From Amaranthus tricolor (Eukaryota > Streptophyta > Magnoliopsida > Caryophyllales > Amaranthaceae): DNA of 64,000 bases. The DNA lies in contig NC_080058.1 of the NCBI RefSeq assembly GCF_026212465.1, positions 5,746,001 through 5,810,000 of the forward strand, in the 5' to 3' direction. Under the pieces are notes generated by a model, which saw only the letters and a list, made by a program, of their open reading frames with translations, was not told the DNA's origin and did no database searches. Below are positions 38,801-50,418 of the stretch, in pieces (the stretch's first letter is position 1; each line of letters starts with the position of its first letter). The position numbers were made by a program, and so were the translations under genes.

Positions 38801-39243
38801 TGTAGTATACTAGTATGTATAGTTTCACAAATACATAACACACTAAAAGACCCAAAAAGAAAAACAGTAATAGTATTATTATATGGCAAGACCTTGAACA
38901 TGGCATCAGCTCTATCCATGAGTCCATCAATATAGCGAAGTAAAAACCATTTACCAAGTGTAGTACCCATCTGAAACAACCGACGACCCAAAATAATGGG
39001 TTTCCTCCTATAAATTGAACCGATTCTGGCAACATCGTACTCAGAGAGTGACTCAGCTTCCGACTCACTAAGTTGAAAGAGGTATCCTGACTTCTCAGTG
39101 AATGTGTCGACACCGGTGGCGGCAACATAAGACGTCGTCTTACGCTGTCGGACATTGCAGTGCTTCGTAGAGAGGTTGAAGTTGGGATTTTTGTGAGAGA
39201 GAGGAGGACGAAGTGGAAGCCATTGCCGGAGTAGTAGGCTCAT
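14891..39243 (-). CDS. ABC1K (aarF/ADCK/UbiB-like) atypical protein kinase, probably plastid
   Basis: Twenty coding exons in 5'-3' order: 39243-38893, 38003-37959, 33148-33110, 30421-30251, 27397-27245, 25871-25836, 25193-25150, 24597-24507, 23363-23322, 23224-23116, 19218-19104, 19014-18965, 18862-18784, 18563-18513, 17352-17211, 17085-17041, 16385-16287, 15608-15567, 15481-15338, 15106-14891. They sum to 2064 nt, 687 residues, all phases joining. The N-terminus ([19 protein letters not shown]) is Ser/Arg/Pro-rich, like a plastid transit peptide. Kinase signatures: KIAQ (136-139) where the family usually has KxGQ, the alanine-rich loop PVAAASLGQ (194-202), lysine 218 in VAVKVQRPG, the catalytic loop HADPHPGN (341-348) and DFG (361-363). 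Plant plastid ABC1Ks act in prenyl-quinone metabolism and stress responses; which paralogue this is (ABC1K4/5-like?) I cannot settle. Start ATG chosen because it opens the transit-like segment. Confidence 0.93.
20263..21060. mobile_element. Possible MITE-flanked repeat in ABC1K intron
   Basis: Both ends carry related words: GTTCGTTAAAATTGAGATTTTAC at the left and CGTTAAAATTGTAAGATTCTA plus many TCGTAGAAT/ATTCTACGA-like inverted words at 20880-21055. The middle is unrelated AT-rich DNA. Boundaries are approximate and no duplication was identified. Confidence 0.3.
23949..24218. mobile_element. MITE with TTA target-site duplication (Harbinger-like)
   Basis: A 270-bp element begins CACTATGTTGGGATAA and ends with the inverse, TTATCCAAACATAGTG. 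It is flanked by TTA (23946-23948 and 24219-24221). Sub-terminal arms are GGAAGGAAAGG-rich on the left and CCTTCC-rich on the right, so the whole can fold back. It lies in the intron between coding exons 8 and 9 of the ABC1K gene. Confidence 0.75.
26219..26326 (-). mobile_element. tRNA-derived SINE
   Basis: Flanked by a 14-bp direct repeat, GGTCTATTGTACTT (26205-26218) and GGTCTACTGTACTT (26327-26340), with one mismatch. On the minus strand it reads from an A-box-like TTAGTTGAAGAGTAAG to a B box GGGTTCGATTTACAC at tRNA spacing, and ends in an A-rich tail next to the left repeat. Head, tail and long duplication all fit a short SINE inserted in an ABC1K intron. Confidence 0.75.
33466..33650. 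mobile_element. Possible Tourist-like MITE
   Basis: The left end GGGGTGTTTAGTTTCTTTTC pairs with the inverse of GAGAACCAAACAATGTTGC at the right. The interior is AT-rich. I could not define a clean target-site duplication. Confidence 0.4.
33816..34400 (+). mobile_element. Ty3/Gypsy pol remnant (reverse transcriptase and RNase H pieces)
   Basis: 33816-33962 translates with one frame to [15 protein letters not shown] and then [15 protein letters not shown], the decayed Ty3/Gypsy reverse-transcriptase motif (normally a GYHQ block followed by a GHYEFLVMPFGLTNAP-type block). About 350 bp later, 34312-34398 gives [12 protein letters not shown] and a degraded FEELK, matching the start of the Gypsy RNase H domain. 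Stops and frameshifts show it is dead. It lies in intron 2 of the ABC1K gene, in the opposite orientation to it. Confidence 0.7.
35100..35675 (-). mobile_element. LINE (RTE-like) reverse-transcriptase remnant
   Basis: Minus-strand 35665-35456 reads [18 protein letters not shown] and later [13 protein letters not shown], the decayed counterpart of the plant RTE-LINE block with MSHTMKLWERVIE and FIDLEKAYDRV. Further on (35400-35110) a frame with stops gives [15 protein letters not shown] and [18 protein letters not shown], the next conserved blocks in order. The element is a pseudogene in intron 2 of the ABC1K gene. Confidence 0.7.
36264..36288. repeat. Poly(A) run
   Basis: About 25 consecutive A residues on the plus strand in ABC1K intron 2. 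It could be the tail of a retroposed sequence, but I do not recognise a body next to it. Confidence 0.7.
36582..36895. repeat. Three tandem copies of a roughly 100-bp unit
   Basis: Copies start at 36582, 36700 and 36798, each with CATAGTTTCAAA, then TTGTGTTT, TCTAAGGAC(A/G)TAG, and ACTTCAAAA(A/T)TCTA. Unit lengths are about 118, 98 and 98 bp. They lie in ABC1K intron 2, and no coding sense is seen. Confidence 0.85.
37145..37775 (-). mobile_element. Solo LTR (Copia-like) with 5-bp target-site duplication
   Basis: On the minus strand it starts TGTTGGGATTTTGTG and ends GCCGCACAACA, giving the canonical TG...CA termini. It is flanked by identical TCTTG at 37140-37144 and 37776-37780. A TATA box (TATATAAA on the minus strand, near 37420) sits in its middle and GC-rich repeats (CGCGACCCGCGACC words) lie in its U3 part. 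No internal retrotransposon sequence adjoins it, so it is a solo LTR left after recombination. It is in ABC1K intron 2, in the same orientation as the gene. Confidence 0.85.
38332..38671. mobile_element. Tourist-like MITE with TAA duplication in ABC1K intron 1
   Basis: The left end GGGCATGTTTTGTTTG pairs with the inverse of the right end CAAACAACCCC. Both sides are followed by TAA (38329-38331, 38672-38674). Internal arms contain related AACAGAATCAG and CATTCAATTCTGTTTCC words. The 340-bp length and the trinucleotide duplication fit Tourist/Harbinger. Confidence 0.65.
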
Positions 39244-40147
39244 TTTTCTGTGCCAGTGTTCTATCAGAAAATGGTGATTAAGCCATGGGAGTAATTTTTG
39301 TGTTATCCTGAAATTCCACAGAGATTGGACAAGTGGGTGACTGTGGACGTTTGTGAGGAGCAGCGATTTGCCACACGAAAGACAGTTCTCAATAATAACA
39401 GAGATTTGTGACAAAACATTTTTATTGGTAGGATTTGATAAAGGGGAGATTTAGGACTTTAATTTAATTTTTGTATTTTGTTTATATTTTTTTTTTTTGT
39501 TTTTTTATAATTTATAAATTACAGTGATCGATTAGTAATTTTTCGAAAGACTAATCAAAGTGTGGCCCACAAAATTTGAGTTTGCCTGGACCGCACCAGA
39601 GGTCTTAATTCGAGTTATCGGGTCGACTTTAGATCAACTGTTTTAGATCGATTCAAAGTATAATTTTTTGTTTATATTAATTTTTACATAATTTTAAATT
39701 TGTTTAAAAATTATATCAAAATCAGATTAGATTAAAAGATGGGGTAATTATCAGATTGACAAGTCCATTTTGAACACTTTATGTACAAAAGACATGGTCG
39801 TCTCCACATGAGGAACAGAATGCCCAAACTATGTAGAGCAAATAATGTAACATAATTTTTTTAACATATAAAATTTATTAAACTTACCGACTTGAATTAG
39901 ATATAATAATTTTTTTTTAAAGGAAGATTTAATTAATGAATTAAATTCTTTTATTATTTTTTTCTTTAATTAATTAAAAAATAACTTTTTCTTAAAAAAC
40001 ATAATATTACATACACTTCTCTTTAAAACAAAAGATGGTTAATAGGAGTAAAAGGTAAAAGAGATAAATTATATATGAACTTGATAGATACAGAAATACA
40101 TATACACTAGTATAAAAACCCATTGAATGCATAAATTTCTCACTAAG

Positions 40148-40223
<76 letters not shown>

Positions 40224-43200
40224 TTATATATATATGTAATTTTTAAAATAGTGTAATAATAATCACTCTATATACTAAATATGAAATAATAATAATCAAT
40301 ATATATATATATATATATATGACATTGTTTATATCATTTTATGCAGCAAAAATTTTTAGCTAATTAGTTTTATAAAAATATTCAAATTATTTTGTTTATA
40401 GAGATGGTAAATTTATGGTGTAATAAATTTCAATCAATATTTATTTTATATAACTCATTCTAAGCAAGAATCATTCAATTCAATTTGTTTTGAAAAATGA
40501 TAAGTTGCTCAAATTAATTAATTTTTATAATGACTATAAATGACATGTTGGTTAATTTTATTAGCCATATAAGCCAAAATCAACTAATAAAATCATTTCA
40601 TCTAATGGGCTCTACGAGAATGTCACGTAGAATTTTATAGCATTATTATTAAATTGTATGATATGAGTATGTCCATAACCTTACGTATGTCATTCATCCA
40701 TACGTCCATATCTTTACATATGTTATTCAACCCCACGTCCACAACTTTACATATGCCATTCAAACCAGAAACCATTGAATTGGATGAAATGCTTACCTTT
40801 AAAGAGAAACCAACAAAAATCTTTGATATCAAACGAAACGTACGCAAAACCAGAAAATTAAGCTAGTTAAGATACTATGGACAACTTGACAAACTGAAGA
40901 AACAAGATAAATTTTGCTATATTTTGTAAAGTTCTCATCTACTTTTAAAAAAAAAAATTTTAGAGGTTTTTATGAAATTAATCTAAAATATTAAATTATT
41001 TTTTATATTAATATATATAAATTACTGTATGCGATAGTTTAACTGTAAGATGCATCTCATACACTCATAAATGGGTTGTGACTTGAGGAGCCCAACTAAT
41101 ACAAATTATTTGCATATAGACTTCTTATTTTAAGGTTGTTTTAATGAAAGATGATCTCTTACAAGAAAATTTTATTAATGTGAGCTATAAATATAAGATC
41201 TTTACTTAATCTTGCAGAAAAAATTAATTTTTATTTTAATCTCAAAACTTAATTTAAATATTTAAGAGACAAAGTAGAAAAAAAAAACAATTTCATATGA
41301 ATCAACACAAATGATGAGCGTTTTTATTGAGAATAAAAATAGCAAAGTTTAGAGAAGGAAATAATATTGTAGAAAAAAATATAGAATTAAGAGACAAATT
41401 ATGAAATAAAAGCTAAAAAATAATTTAAATATTTAGTCAATCCATATGCTAAATAAATATAACTAAAAATAAAGAAAAAATCAATCAATGTTTTTTAATT
41501 TTTTAAAAAAATTTGTTATCTTTTCTATTTTTAAAACTAATCTAAATTTAATCATATTATAATTCAAAAGTATATAACTAGTTATATTTTATAAAATTTA
41601 CTATTTTTATTTTCTTTTGTTATTTTTTGGTTATTTATCAAGATTTTAGAATACATAGAATCTAAACATTTTATTTATTCTTTATTTTAATATTAACCAT
41701 TAATTATCTATTGTTTGAATAACAAAAATGAAAGACATAGATTTGAAGGGGGTTTTAGAAGGAAAACATGAATAAATTTTTAGAAGAATACAATCTAAAG
41801 TATAAAGATTTGAAGGAAAACAAAGTGCACTGTTTAATACGACATCTTTGTTTTGTCTCATAATTTGCTATACAAACACAATATTAAGATCTATAATCAA
41901 TTTTTCAGAAAGAATTAATTTTTGTAAATATGAATCAAAAACGATTCCATACGATTCAATACAAAAAATTAGCCTTATTTTCAATGAATAACTATAGAAA
42001 AATCAAACAAATAATTAATACTGGAGAAAAATTAAGAATTAGCAGACAAAATATGACAAATTAATTTGAATATCAACCAATGCCATATATAGCTGAATAA
42101 ATCTAATTAAAGTTAAAAAAATTCAATCTTTTATTGTTCACTTTTGTTTTGGATATTTTTTTTTTTTTTTTTGGTTTTGATACTAATCTAACACTAAATT
42201 TAAAGTACAAAAACAGTTAATTTGTTTTTTGTTTTTGTTTATTTTCTAAGGTTTTTAAAAAAATTAATCAAAAGATTTTATTATTTTTTGTTTTAATGTT
42301 AACCATTATTTTAAGATCTTTAATTAATTTTTTAGAAATCATTTTGTTTGTTTGAATCTCAGCCATTAATTTAAGATTTAATTTAAAATCTAATTATTAA
42401 AAGTATTGGAAGATAACAAATGTCATTTTTAAAGAGTTATGACGAGAGATGTTCATGGTCAATAACCAATTGTACCTGCTCCGAACTGCCTCTTTTTTAA
42501 GAGTATGGATCTTTTTTTTAGATCTATCGAATTAAGAACGGATTTGAATCTCAAAAATGATAATTGGGTCTGGGTATGAGTCCAAACCCTTGGACCCTAA
42601 CCCAACCTCTAGAGCCAGACCGTACATTCACCCCGTAAACCCGGACATCTTTCAAATAGTCAATTTTTTTTGAAATATTATTCAGAATAATCCAATTTTT
42701 ACTGATTTTTCTACAGTAATTCGAATTCTAACTTTTGATTAACATGAATACTTCAAATTATAAGGGGTGCTTGTTAACAATACGTCAATACACCAATGTA
42801 AGTTTTTACCTATACAATAAGTCATTTTGTATAAAAAAAATTAAAACATAAATACAAAATTAAATTAAAAAAATAAAAAAATAAAAAAGACAAATCAACG
42901 ATGTTTATTTTTTAATATTAACTTTAAATTTTTTAATTTTTAATTTTTTGATTTTTTTTATTTTAGCAATTAACCTGCAAAAATCGGTAATTATTTGAGC
43001 AACAATGTTCTTGGGTAGGTGATTCTAAAATTAAAATAATTCATGGTTAATCATAAGTTGAGATTAGTATAGAATAATCAATAAAAAGTTGGATTATTCT
43101 AGGTAATTTTTCATACTTTTTCTGTTTCATATTACTTGATATATTTCCCATATTCGATAATTCCATATTACTTGCTATATTTATATTTTAGCAATAAAAC

Positions 43201-43580
43201 AACTATATAAATATCTACATTATCCCTACCTACTTTATACCTCATTTTAACTCCCACCATATTTATATATATGTTTTCCAACTAATTTTACTCTCCAAAC
43301 TAACTAAAATGAATCTACATCGTCGTTTAATAACTCTAAAATCCCACTCTATTTTTATAACCTCATCCATTTACCCACCCTTATTCATCATATTCTGAAT
43401 ACTTACCCACCCTCACCCTCACCCTCACCCTCTTTTGAAATCCACCGTTTATAATATTTACTTTTTATAATATTTTATTATGTATAATAAGAAATATTAA
43501 ATATTAAATAATTGTATTAAATAGCGTGAAAAAAAAGGACATTGGAGTGGAGGTAGAAAGTATATACTTAAAAATATGCT
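39244..43580. other. Intergenic spacer between divergent ABC1K and eIF3b genes
   Basis: Very AT-rich DNA holding the promoters of both divergently transcribed genes. A TA tract occupies 40151-40219. An apparent hAT-like repeat with GGGTCTGGGTATGAG words is at about 42440-42660, and a repeat near 43030-43110 reappears at 63458-63522. Short frames on both strands at 40635-40866 overlap each other and look like a GTCCATA(A/T)CTTTAC(A/G)TATG-type repeat, not a protein. No gene is visible. Confidence 0.5.
40151..40219. repeat. (TA)n microsatellite
   Basis: About 34 perfect TA units, with a shorter TA run near 40297-40320. Perfectly self-complementary, so it can extrude a hairpin. Length is likely to vary between individuals. 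Confidence 0.95.
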
Positions 43581-43813
43581 AACCCTAAAACTAAACTTCA
43601 TTTCTTCATTTCTTCCCTAATTTCGCATTCACGCCTCCACTCACTCACTTCTCTTCATCTTCTTCAGCTCTTCCTTAATCCTCAGTCACTCAGCCGTCAA
43701 TCCTCCCCTGTTCTTCTTCCTCGGTCACTCAGTCACTCAGCCCTCAATCAACTGGTTAGCCCTCACGAGACGCCACAGATCTGCGTTTGTTTTCTTTTTT
43801 TAGATTAGGGTTT
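43581..43813 (+). promoter_or_regulatory. Telo-box motifs in eIF3b promoter/leader
   Basis: AACCCTAAA at 43581-43589 and TTAGGGTTT at 43805-43813 are telo-boxes. Such motifs are known to be enriched near the start sites of plant translation-machinery genes. Between them lies a C/T-rich stretch (CTTCATCTTCTTCAG, repeated CACTCA) typical of a plant 5' leader. The coding start follows at 44013. Their function in this gene is inferred. Confidence 0.6.
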
Positions 43814-44012
43814 GTTCTTCTTGTTCCATGTGTTAGACCCATTAAGTGCCCGTTAAATTCCCATTATTTACTTTAATTTTTGTTTGTTGACACATATTTT
43901 TTACTTTCTCTCATCAAATCTTAACCATATAATTTTAATCAATCCACTTATTTTCTGAATACATTTGCAATTGTAAGTTGCAGCTATAAAAATTAGGGCA
44001 TCTTTGTACGCC

Positions 44013-47000
44013 ATGACGGGTGACATTGAAGCAAGGGCGGCGCGAATTGGGGTCAATCTGTCGGAGGTTGATTTGGATTCCATACATCTTCCTCCTGGCG
44101 AAGATTTGGGCATCCTTAGGTTCAATTTAAACTCCAATAGTTCTTTTTTTTTTTTTCAATCTATCAGTTCGGAATTGGAATTGACAATTTTATACTCTTC
44201 ATTTTAATGCAGTGATGATGATGATCTTAGGGTAGATGAAAATTTGGAATTTGACCAAGGTTTTGCGAATATAATTGTGGTGGATCGTCTTCCACAAGTT
44301 CCAAAAGAGAAATTTGAGAAACTTGAAAGTGTTATTCGCAAGATTTATAGTCAAATTGGTGTCATCAAGGAGGATGGTTTTTGGATGCCCGTTGATTCTT
44401 CTACCGGAAAAACTCTTGGTTATTGCTTCATCGAGTATAATACTCCTCAGGTTATCTATCGATTTTTTGCTAATGATTTTCATGTTATTATTATTGTTGG
44501 TTCATTCGTTGTTAATTGGACTTACTTTTTTTTCTTGGATTTGTGTTGTAGGAAGCTGAGCTCGCTAAGGATAAAACTCACGGGTATAAGTTGGATAAGT
44601 CACATATATTTGCTGTGAATTTATTTGATGATATTGAGAAGTTTATGAAAGTTCCTGATGAATGGGCTCCACCGGAAACAAAGCCGTATGCTCCTGGGGT
44701 AATTTTTATTTTTCGTGAGCTCTTATTAGGTTTTCAATCATTTAGATGACTGGAGCTTATATGTTGATTATTCGGCAATTGAATTCCCTGTTATTTAAGT
44801 TTTTTGTATAGTAAGATTCAAATTTTATGTTGAAATGATTGTTTTGCTTATGAATTTTGTATTTGCCTGTAGCATCTTGTGTATTACTGCTTTCAATTTG
44901 GACGGGACATTATATTAAAATTTATAGGGAAATTGGGATTTATAAGTTTGCATTCCCTTGTGTTTTTTGATAATAGTTTCAGGGTTTACTCTTATTTTTA
45001 AAAGGGGCAAGGTGCACCTTGGCGCCAAAAGTCTTGGAGTTAAGGCCCCATTGAGATGCTTGGTGCGTGTTTTCCTACTGTTTGACATGATGAGTTGGAA
45101 CATCATAATAGTGTACTCATACACGGGGACTGTGGTTGTATTAAACTTAGGATTGAGAGAAACTAGTTGGCAACCCTCAGTTGTTTGTTGAATGGTGTTT
45201 GTTTTGGGAAAGAGTTATCATTTTTACTGAAGTGGAAAAAAGGTTGGTGAAATGGATTTGTTATTTGCAGTTGAAGTGTAATTTTCTCTTCATCCCCATT
45301 CAGTTCTTTGATGTTTGAACAAACAAGTGTGCCTATGAATGTGGGTGTCAGCATCTCTTTTTTTGCTTGCCAATAAAAATAATATTCTTTGATTTTGTAG
45401 GAAAATCTACAACAGTGGCTAACTGATGCAAAAGCTCGAGATCAGTTTGTCATTCGTGCTGGCCATGATACTGAGGTTCTCTGGAATGATGCTAGACAGA
45501 TGAAGCCTGATCCTGTTTACAAACGTTCTGTTAGTGCTCTAATCTGTTTCCTATTGTTTCCATTTATACATGCTGCAGATGTCTATAAAAACTGTGTCTT
45601 TGAGTTGTTTTCTTACATGTGCTAGAAGTTGTTTCGATCTTGTTGTACTCTATATTGTCCTTTTTGTTATTTGGTATATTTATTAATTATTTTTCTTAAT
45701 ATTTGCAGTCCTGGACAGAAAGCTTTGTCCAATGGTCACCTTTGGGCACTTACCTAGCTACAGTCCATCGCCAAGGTGCTGCTGTCTGGGGTGGGGCCTC
45801 TGCTTTTAATCGCTTACAGCGTTATGCTCATCCTATGGTTTGTTTTCACCTTTTGTCGTGTTCTTACCATCGATTTGATCTATGTTCTTATTTCTTACTT
45901 ATTTTTGATGGTGTCAATTAGGTCAAGTTCATTGACTTTTCTCCTGGAGAGAACTATCTTGTTACTTACAGCAGCCATGAACCAAGCAATCCTCGTGACA
46001 CTCATGTAGGACTTTTGCTTTTTCACAATCGCATGCATGATTTCTTAAATGTAATCACATGCTTTGCTTTATAAAATTTATGAATTTCGCTGACAATATG
46101 TTTGTGTTTATTATAGAGGGTTGTTATAAACATCTTTGATGTAAGGACTGGAAAAGTTAGGAGAGATTTTAAAGGGAGTGCTGATGAATTTGCAGTTGGC
46201 GGAACTGGTGGTCTGACCGGGGTCAATTGGCCAATCTTCAAGTAAATGATTTTCTAGGTCAATGTGGAACTAGTGTCCCATGTTTAGTAAGCTTCCTAAT
46301 GGATATCTTGTTTCGTGTTTGTGTGCAGATGGGCTGGTGGAAAGGATGACCAATATTTTGCAAGAATTGGAAAGAACACTGTGTATGTGTATGAGACTGA
46401 GACTTTTAGTCTTATAGACAAAAAGTCGATTAAAGTGGAAAATGTAATGGACTTTAGTTGGTCTCCTACTGATTCTATATTAGCACTTTTTGTTCCAGAA
46501 CTTGGTAACCAACCAGCCAAGGTTAGTCCAGTTTTTTTCCACCTCTCATAGCCTTCCGCCTTTGGTTTATCTATACGAGCATTTAGATGCTTCCAAGTAG
46601 AATATCCTGTTGCTGAATCAACATTTAGTTATGATTTTGTTTGCTTCAGGTGAGTCTCTATCAGATCCCTAGCAAAGTTGAGATCAGGCAGAAGAATCTG
46701 TTCAGTGTCAGTGATTGCAAAATGTATTGGCAAAGCAATGGAGAGTACCTTGCTGTTAAAGTTGACAGGTATACAAAAACCAAGAAAAGCACATATACAG
46801 GCTTTGAACTTTTCCGAATCAAGGAGCGTGACATACCCATTGAGGTCTTGGAGCTTGAAAATAAGAATGATAAAATCATTGCGTTTGCATGGGAGCCTAA
46901 GGGCCATAGATTTGCTGTTATCCATGGTGACAACCCAAGGCCTGATGTAAGTTTTTATTCGATGAAAACTGCTCACCACACAAGCCGAGTTTCTAAGCTT

Positions 47001-49544
47001 ACAACTCTAAAAAGCAAGCAAGCAAATGCTCTATACTGGTCTCCTGGTGGTCGGTTTATTTTATTAGCTGGATTGAAGGGGTTTAATGGGCAGCTTGAAT
47101 TTTTTAATGTTGATGATCTTGAAACAATGGCAACAACTGAGCATTTTATGTGTACTGACGTTGAGTGGGATCCTACCGGGAGGTAATGGTCTTCTACTTT
47201 GATATTTTGTAATTGTATTTTTAACTAATCATGTTTCTTGTCGTTGGCTGCTCGTTATTTTTTACAGTAACTTTCATTGATTGAAAAATCTTGAGTCTTT
47301 TTCTTTGCTGTCTTCACTTCAGGTATGTTGCAACTGTTGTCACATCAGTCCATGAGATGGAGAATGGGTTCAACATCTGGTCTTTCAATGGGAAGTTACT
47401 ATACAGAATACTAAAGGACCATTTCTTCCAGGTAAGGATTATTGGTTTCTGTAAATCTGACTGTAGCACTTGATGTTACTTTGTTTTACTAGAGGCAATT
47501 TTGTTGAACTTGTTAAGTACAGGAGAATAAGTGTAGTAATAGTTAAAGCACAAAAAGTTTAGTAATGTTGCATTGTTGAAATACTTACGGATAAATAGTT
47601 AGGGATAATATTTACAAGATGATTGATAAGAGGATAAATTTTACTTTCTAAATGATTTGGTAAATGCTGGCATTGTAAATTAAAGACAAATAATCTTTCT
47701 AATTGCTATCTCTTACCTTTTTCTCTTCTAGACTCTAGTACAACCATAGGGTTAAGGCCTAAGGGTGAAAGTTATTCGGATAAAAATGCTAACCGTATAA
47801 AAAATATAGGTTGGATCGAAAATTAATTGGTTTGGATTAGGTTTATGCCCTTAGGTTGTAAAAGAGTAAAAAAACTCGAGTTTTTTGGCAGTGTCATTGT
47901 AGCTCATGCTTTTGACAAATATTTAAGCGTTACTTATTATAACCACATCACTCCCATTACCCATTACCCATTACCATGATTGTGATTGTTGTTGCATTTT
48001 TGCACTATTTTTTAAACTATGAGTTGAGTAAAAACACCTTGCACCTCATGTGCAAATGTGAATACTTTAGTGGGCTATGCGAAAACCTTATTCAAGGACT
48101 AAAGTTCCTATCATCACGTTCACTTTTGCTACTATGAATTTTTTTTTAGGTACTATTTTTGTTTCCTAATTTGATTTGCAGTTTATATTTGTTTTTTAGT
48201 TCAAATTTTGGTTTGGATTGGTCTGAAAAGTTTAAACATTGGTTTGGTTTGAATTGGATTGGATTGGATTATTCAAATTGAGGTTTGGACTTTGTTGTAA
48301 AAAGCACGTCTGAGATGCCCCTAGGCGCGAGGCGCACCAAGGAAAGATCTAAAACACCTCCTTGACTGAAGGCGCAAACAAAATGAGGAAGACTGAACAA
48401 TTAATGGAGAGGGAGATATTTACTTTGGGGTACCATGGAGTAAATATTTACCCCTGTTTTTTAGGGAATTAATTTCTTTGCGAATTTTTTCTGCCTAATC
48501 CAGGCATTCCATGATTTCATCTTCCTGTACTGTTTATTCTAATAATTAGTACTCCCTTTTTACGCCATTTTTAGGTTCGCCCTTGGGGTTGTTTCTTATG
48601 GACTATCGCAATGCTTTTCTAACCCATTTGATGCTTTTCTCCTTGTTTTCATCTCTGTTTGATGCTTTGTTTGTTCTGTATTCCTTTTGATGCTTTTCTG
48701 TTTGTTCCTTGTTTTTGTAAGGCTTGTGCTTTTATCTCTCCCTGAAAAGCTCTTTTAATTGAAATGGGTATATACTTGAGTCTATCAGTGTTGTAATTCG
48801 CATAATGCTATGTGGTCCTTGACAACCTTGTTAGTTAAGAAAGAAGACTGACAACCAGACAAGTATCGGATTAGCATCTTAGTTTATAGTAATGGCTCTG
48901 TGGAATCGATGGTGATGTCTGATTATTCTTGTATGTGTAGGCAGTAGGCCTTGTGTTTGTGTAGAAAAGATGACAGCCAGCAAGAACACATTTTAATTTG
49001 TGAACTTAATTAATAGAAATCAGTTTTGACTTTTAACCATGAAAAATCAGGTTAAAATAATGAAAATCAGTTTGTTTAGTAAGGTATCAAATTAGGCATA
49101 GACAACAAGTGCTTTGTTGCAAGTATGCAGTTCGTGATAAACTATTGGGTTTGCAATTCGGTATCTGGATTGATTTCTAAGCATCTTGATGCTTTTTTTC
49201 CTTGCCAGTTTTTGTGGCGCCCCAGACCTCCATCGTTGCTGAGCCCAGAGAAGGAAGAGGAAATTGCAAAGAATTTGAAGAAATACAGCAAGAAGTATGA
49301 AGCTGAAGACCAGGATGTGTCGTTATTATTAAGCGAACAGGATCGGGAGAAGAGGAGGTTGCTGAAGGAAGAATGGGAATCTTGGGTTAACAAATGGAAG
49401 AAGTACCACCAAGATGAAAAAATGGACCGTGAAAAGCTTAGAGATGGTGAGGTTAGTGATGAAGAGGAAGAATATGAGGCCAAGGAAGTCGAATATGAAG
49501 AGGTTGTTAATGTTGAAGAAGAAATTGTTGATTATGAGCAGTAA
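44013..49544 (+). CDS. TIF3B1: Eukaryotic translation initiation factor 3 subunit b (eIF3b)
   Basis: Eleven coding exons: 44013-44119, 44213-44450, 44552-44698, 45401-45529, 45709-45837, 45922-46005, 46117-46241, 46329-46521, 46650-47182, 47323-47431, 49209-49544. They sum to 2130 nt, 709 residues, phases joining throughout. eIF3b is the scaffold of the cytosolic eIF3 complex, which brings Met-tRNA and mRNA to the 40S subunit. An RRM spans about residues 55-135 (NIIVVD, then GYCFIEY). A WD40-like beta-propeller follows (about 165-600), with WSP, WPIFKWAGG and YWSPGGRFI signatures. The C-terminal exon is highly charged, from SLLSPEKEEEIAKNLKK to the acidic end EEIVDYEQ, and begins with FLWRPRPPSLL, the usual eIF3b tail. 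The ATG at 44013 gives the expected acidic start MTGDIEARAARIGVNL. Length matches the plant family. Intron 10 is 1.8 kb and no domain is missing. Confidence 0.97.
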
Positions 49545-50418
49545 TTACTAATTACATTGAATAAATGTTAAATTATGTATTGTACACCTTTCTCAGTTTT
49601 GGCCTTTTAGTCTATTGATGAGGTTTGGTTTAAGAGCAAAAAAAGGTTGATACAAATTCATCTATGTGAGATGCGTTTTCTATATTAGTTAAATAGTGCA
49701 ATTAGCACACATTAACTTTTTGTTTTGAGGTCGTCTCACCTGAGATGGGTTTTCACAAGAGTAGCTCTATAGTTTTAAGTTACCCTTTAAACCAAGAATT
49801 TCCAGGTCGGGAGTAGAATGGGTTGCTCTTCCCCCAGAGGTTGTTCAAATCAATTTTGATGCTTTCTTTTTCCAAGGCCGTGAAAAAGTTGATTGGGTGT
49901 TGTTGCTAGGAATGAATTTGGTCATGTTCGTCTTGTGACATTTTAAACAGCTTGGAAGTTTGAGAACACAAAAATGGAAGGCTTGTGACATTTAGGTAAT
50001 CTTCCAATGATTGTTGCTCAAGGGTTGTCCAGTGAGTAGCAGTTAGCGAGTGCAATAAGGTGTGATATAATGATTTGAAATTGAACCTGTGAACTAAGTG
50101 CAGAGGCTAATAGCAATAAAGAGCTTCTATTACTAGGTTTTTCATTTTCGACTTTTGTGTTTCAAGGCTTGTTGAAGTATAGCAAGAATGAGAAGTATTA
50201 TCACTTTCGACTTTTGTGTGTTAAAAGACTTCAAACATAGCAAGAACGAACCAAGTTCCGAGCTACGATTATAGAAAATTTGTACATGCAATATTCGTTA
50301 TACATCTCTTGGATTGAAAAAAAAGACTCCAAATTTATTTTGGTTTGATTTAACTTAATGTCAAAATTATACTAAAACTGAACTTGCACGCATAATATAG
50401 TTCATGTACATCAAGTCA
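49545..50418. other. Tail-to-tail intergenic region with RNase H-like retroelement fragment
   Basis: The eIF3b 3' UTR begins here. At about 49818-49960 the plus strand reads EWVALPPEVVQINFDAFF and, in another frame, GVVARNEFGHVRLVTF. These are the start of the RNase H-like (RVT_3) domain found at the end of plant non-LTR retrotransposons, broken by a frameshift. MITE-like GTCTCACCTGAGATGGG words occur near 49729-49750. Confidence 0.6.

Noticed and set aside
38733..39155. 140-residue minus-strand frame overlapping ABC1K exon 1
   Set aside because: Out-of-frame shadow of the transit-peptide exon; the protein-like frame is the one reading [19 protein letters not shown].
43395..43435. (CACCCT)n run as an interstitial telomere
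   Set aside because: Unit is ACCCTC, not the plant telomere CCCTAAA, and only about four copies.
46641..46979. Several long frames opposite eIF3b exon 9
   Set aside because: Antisense and out-of-frame shadows of a long real exon.
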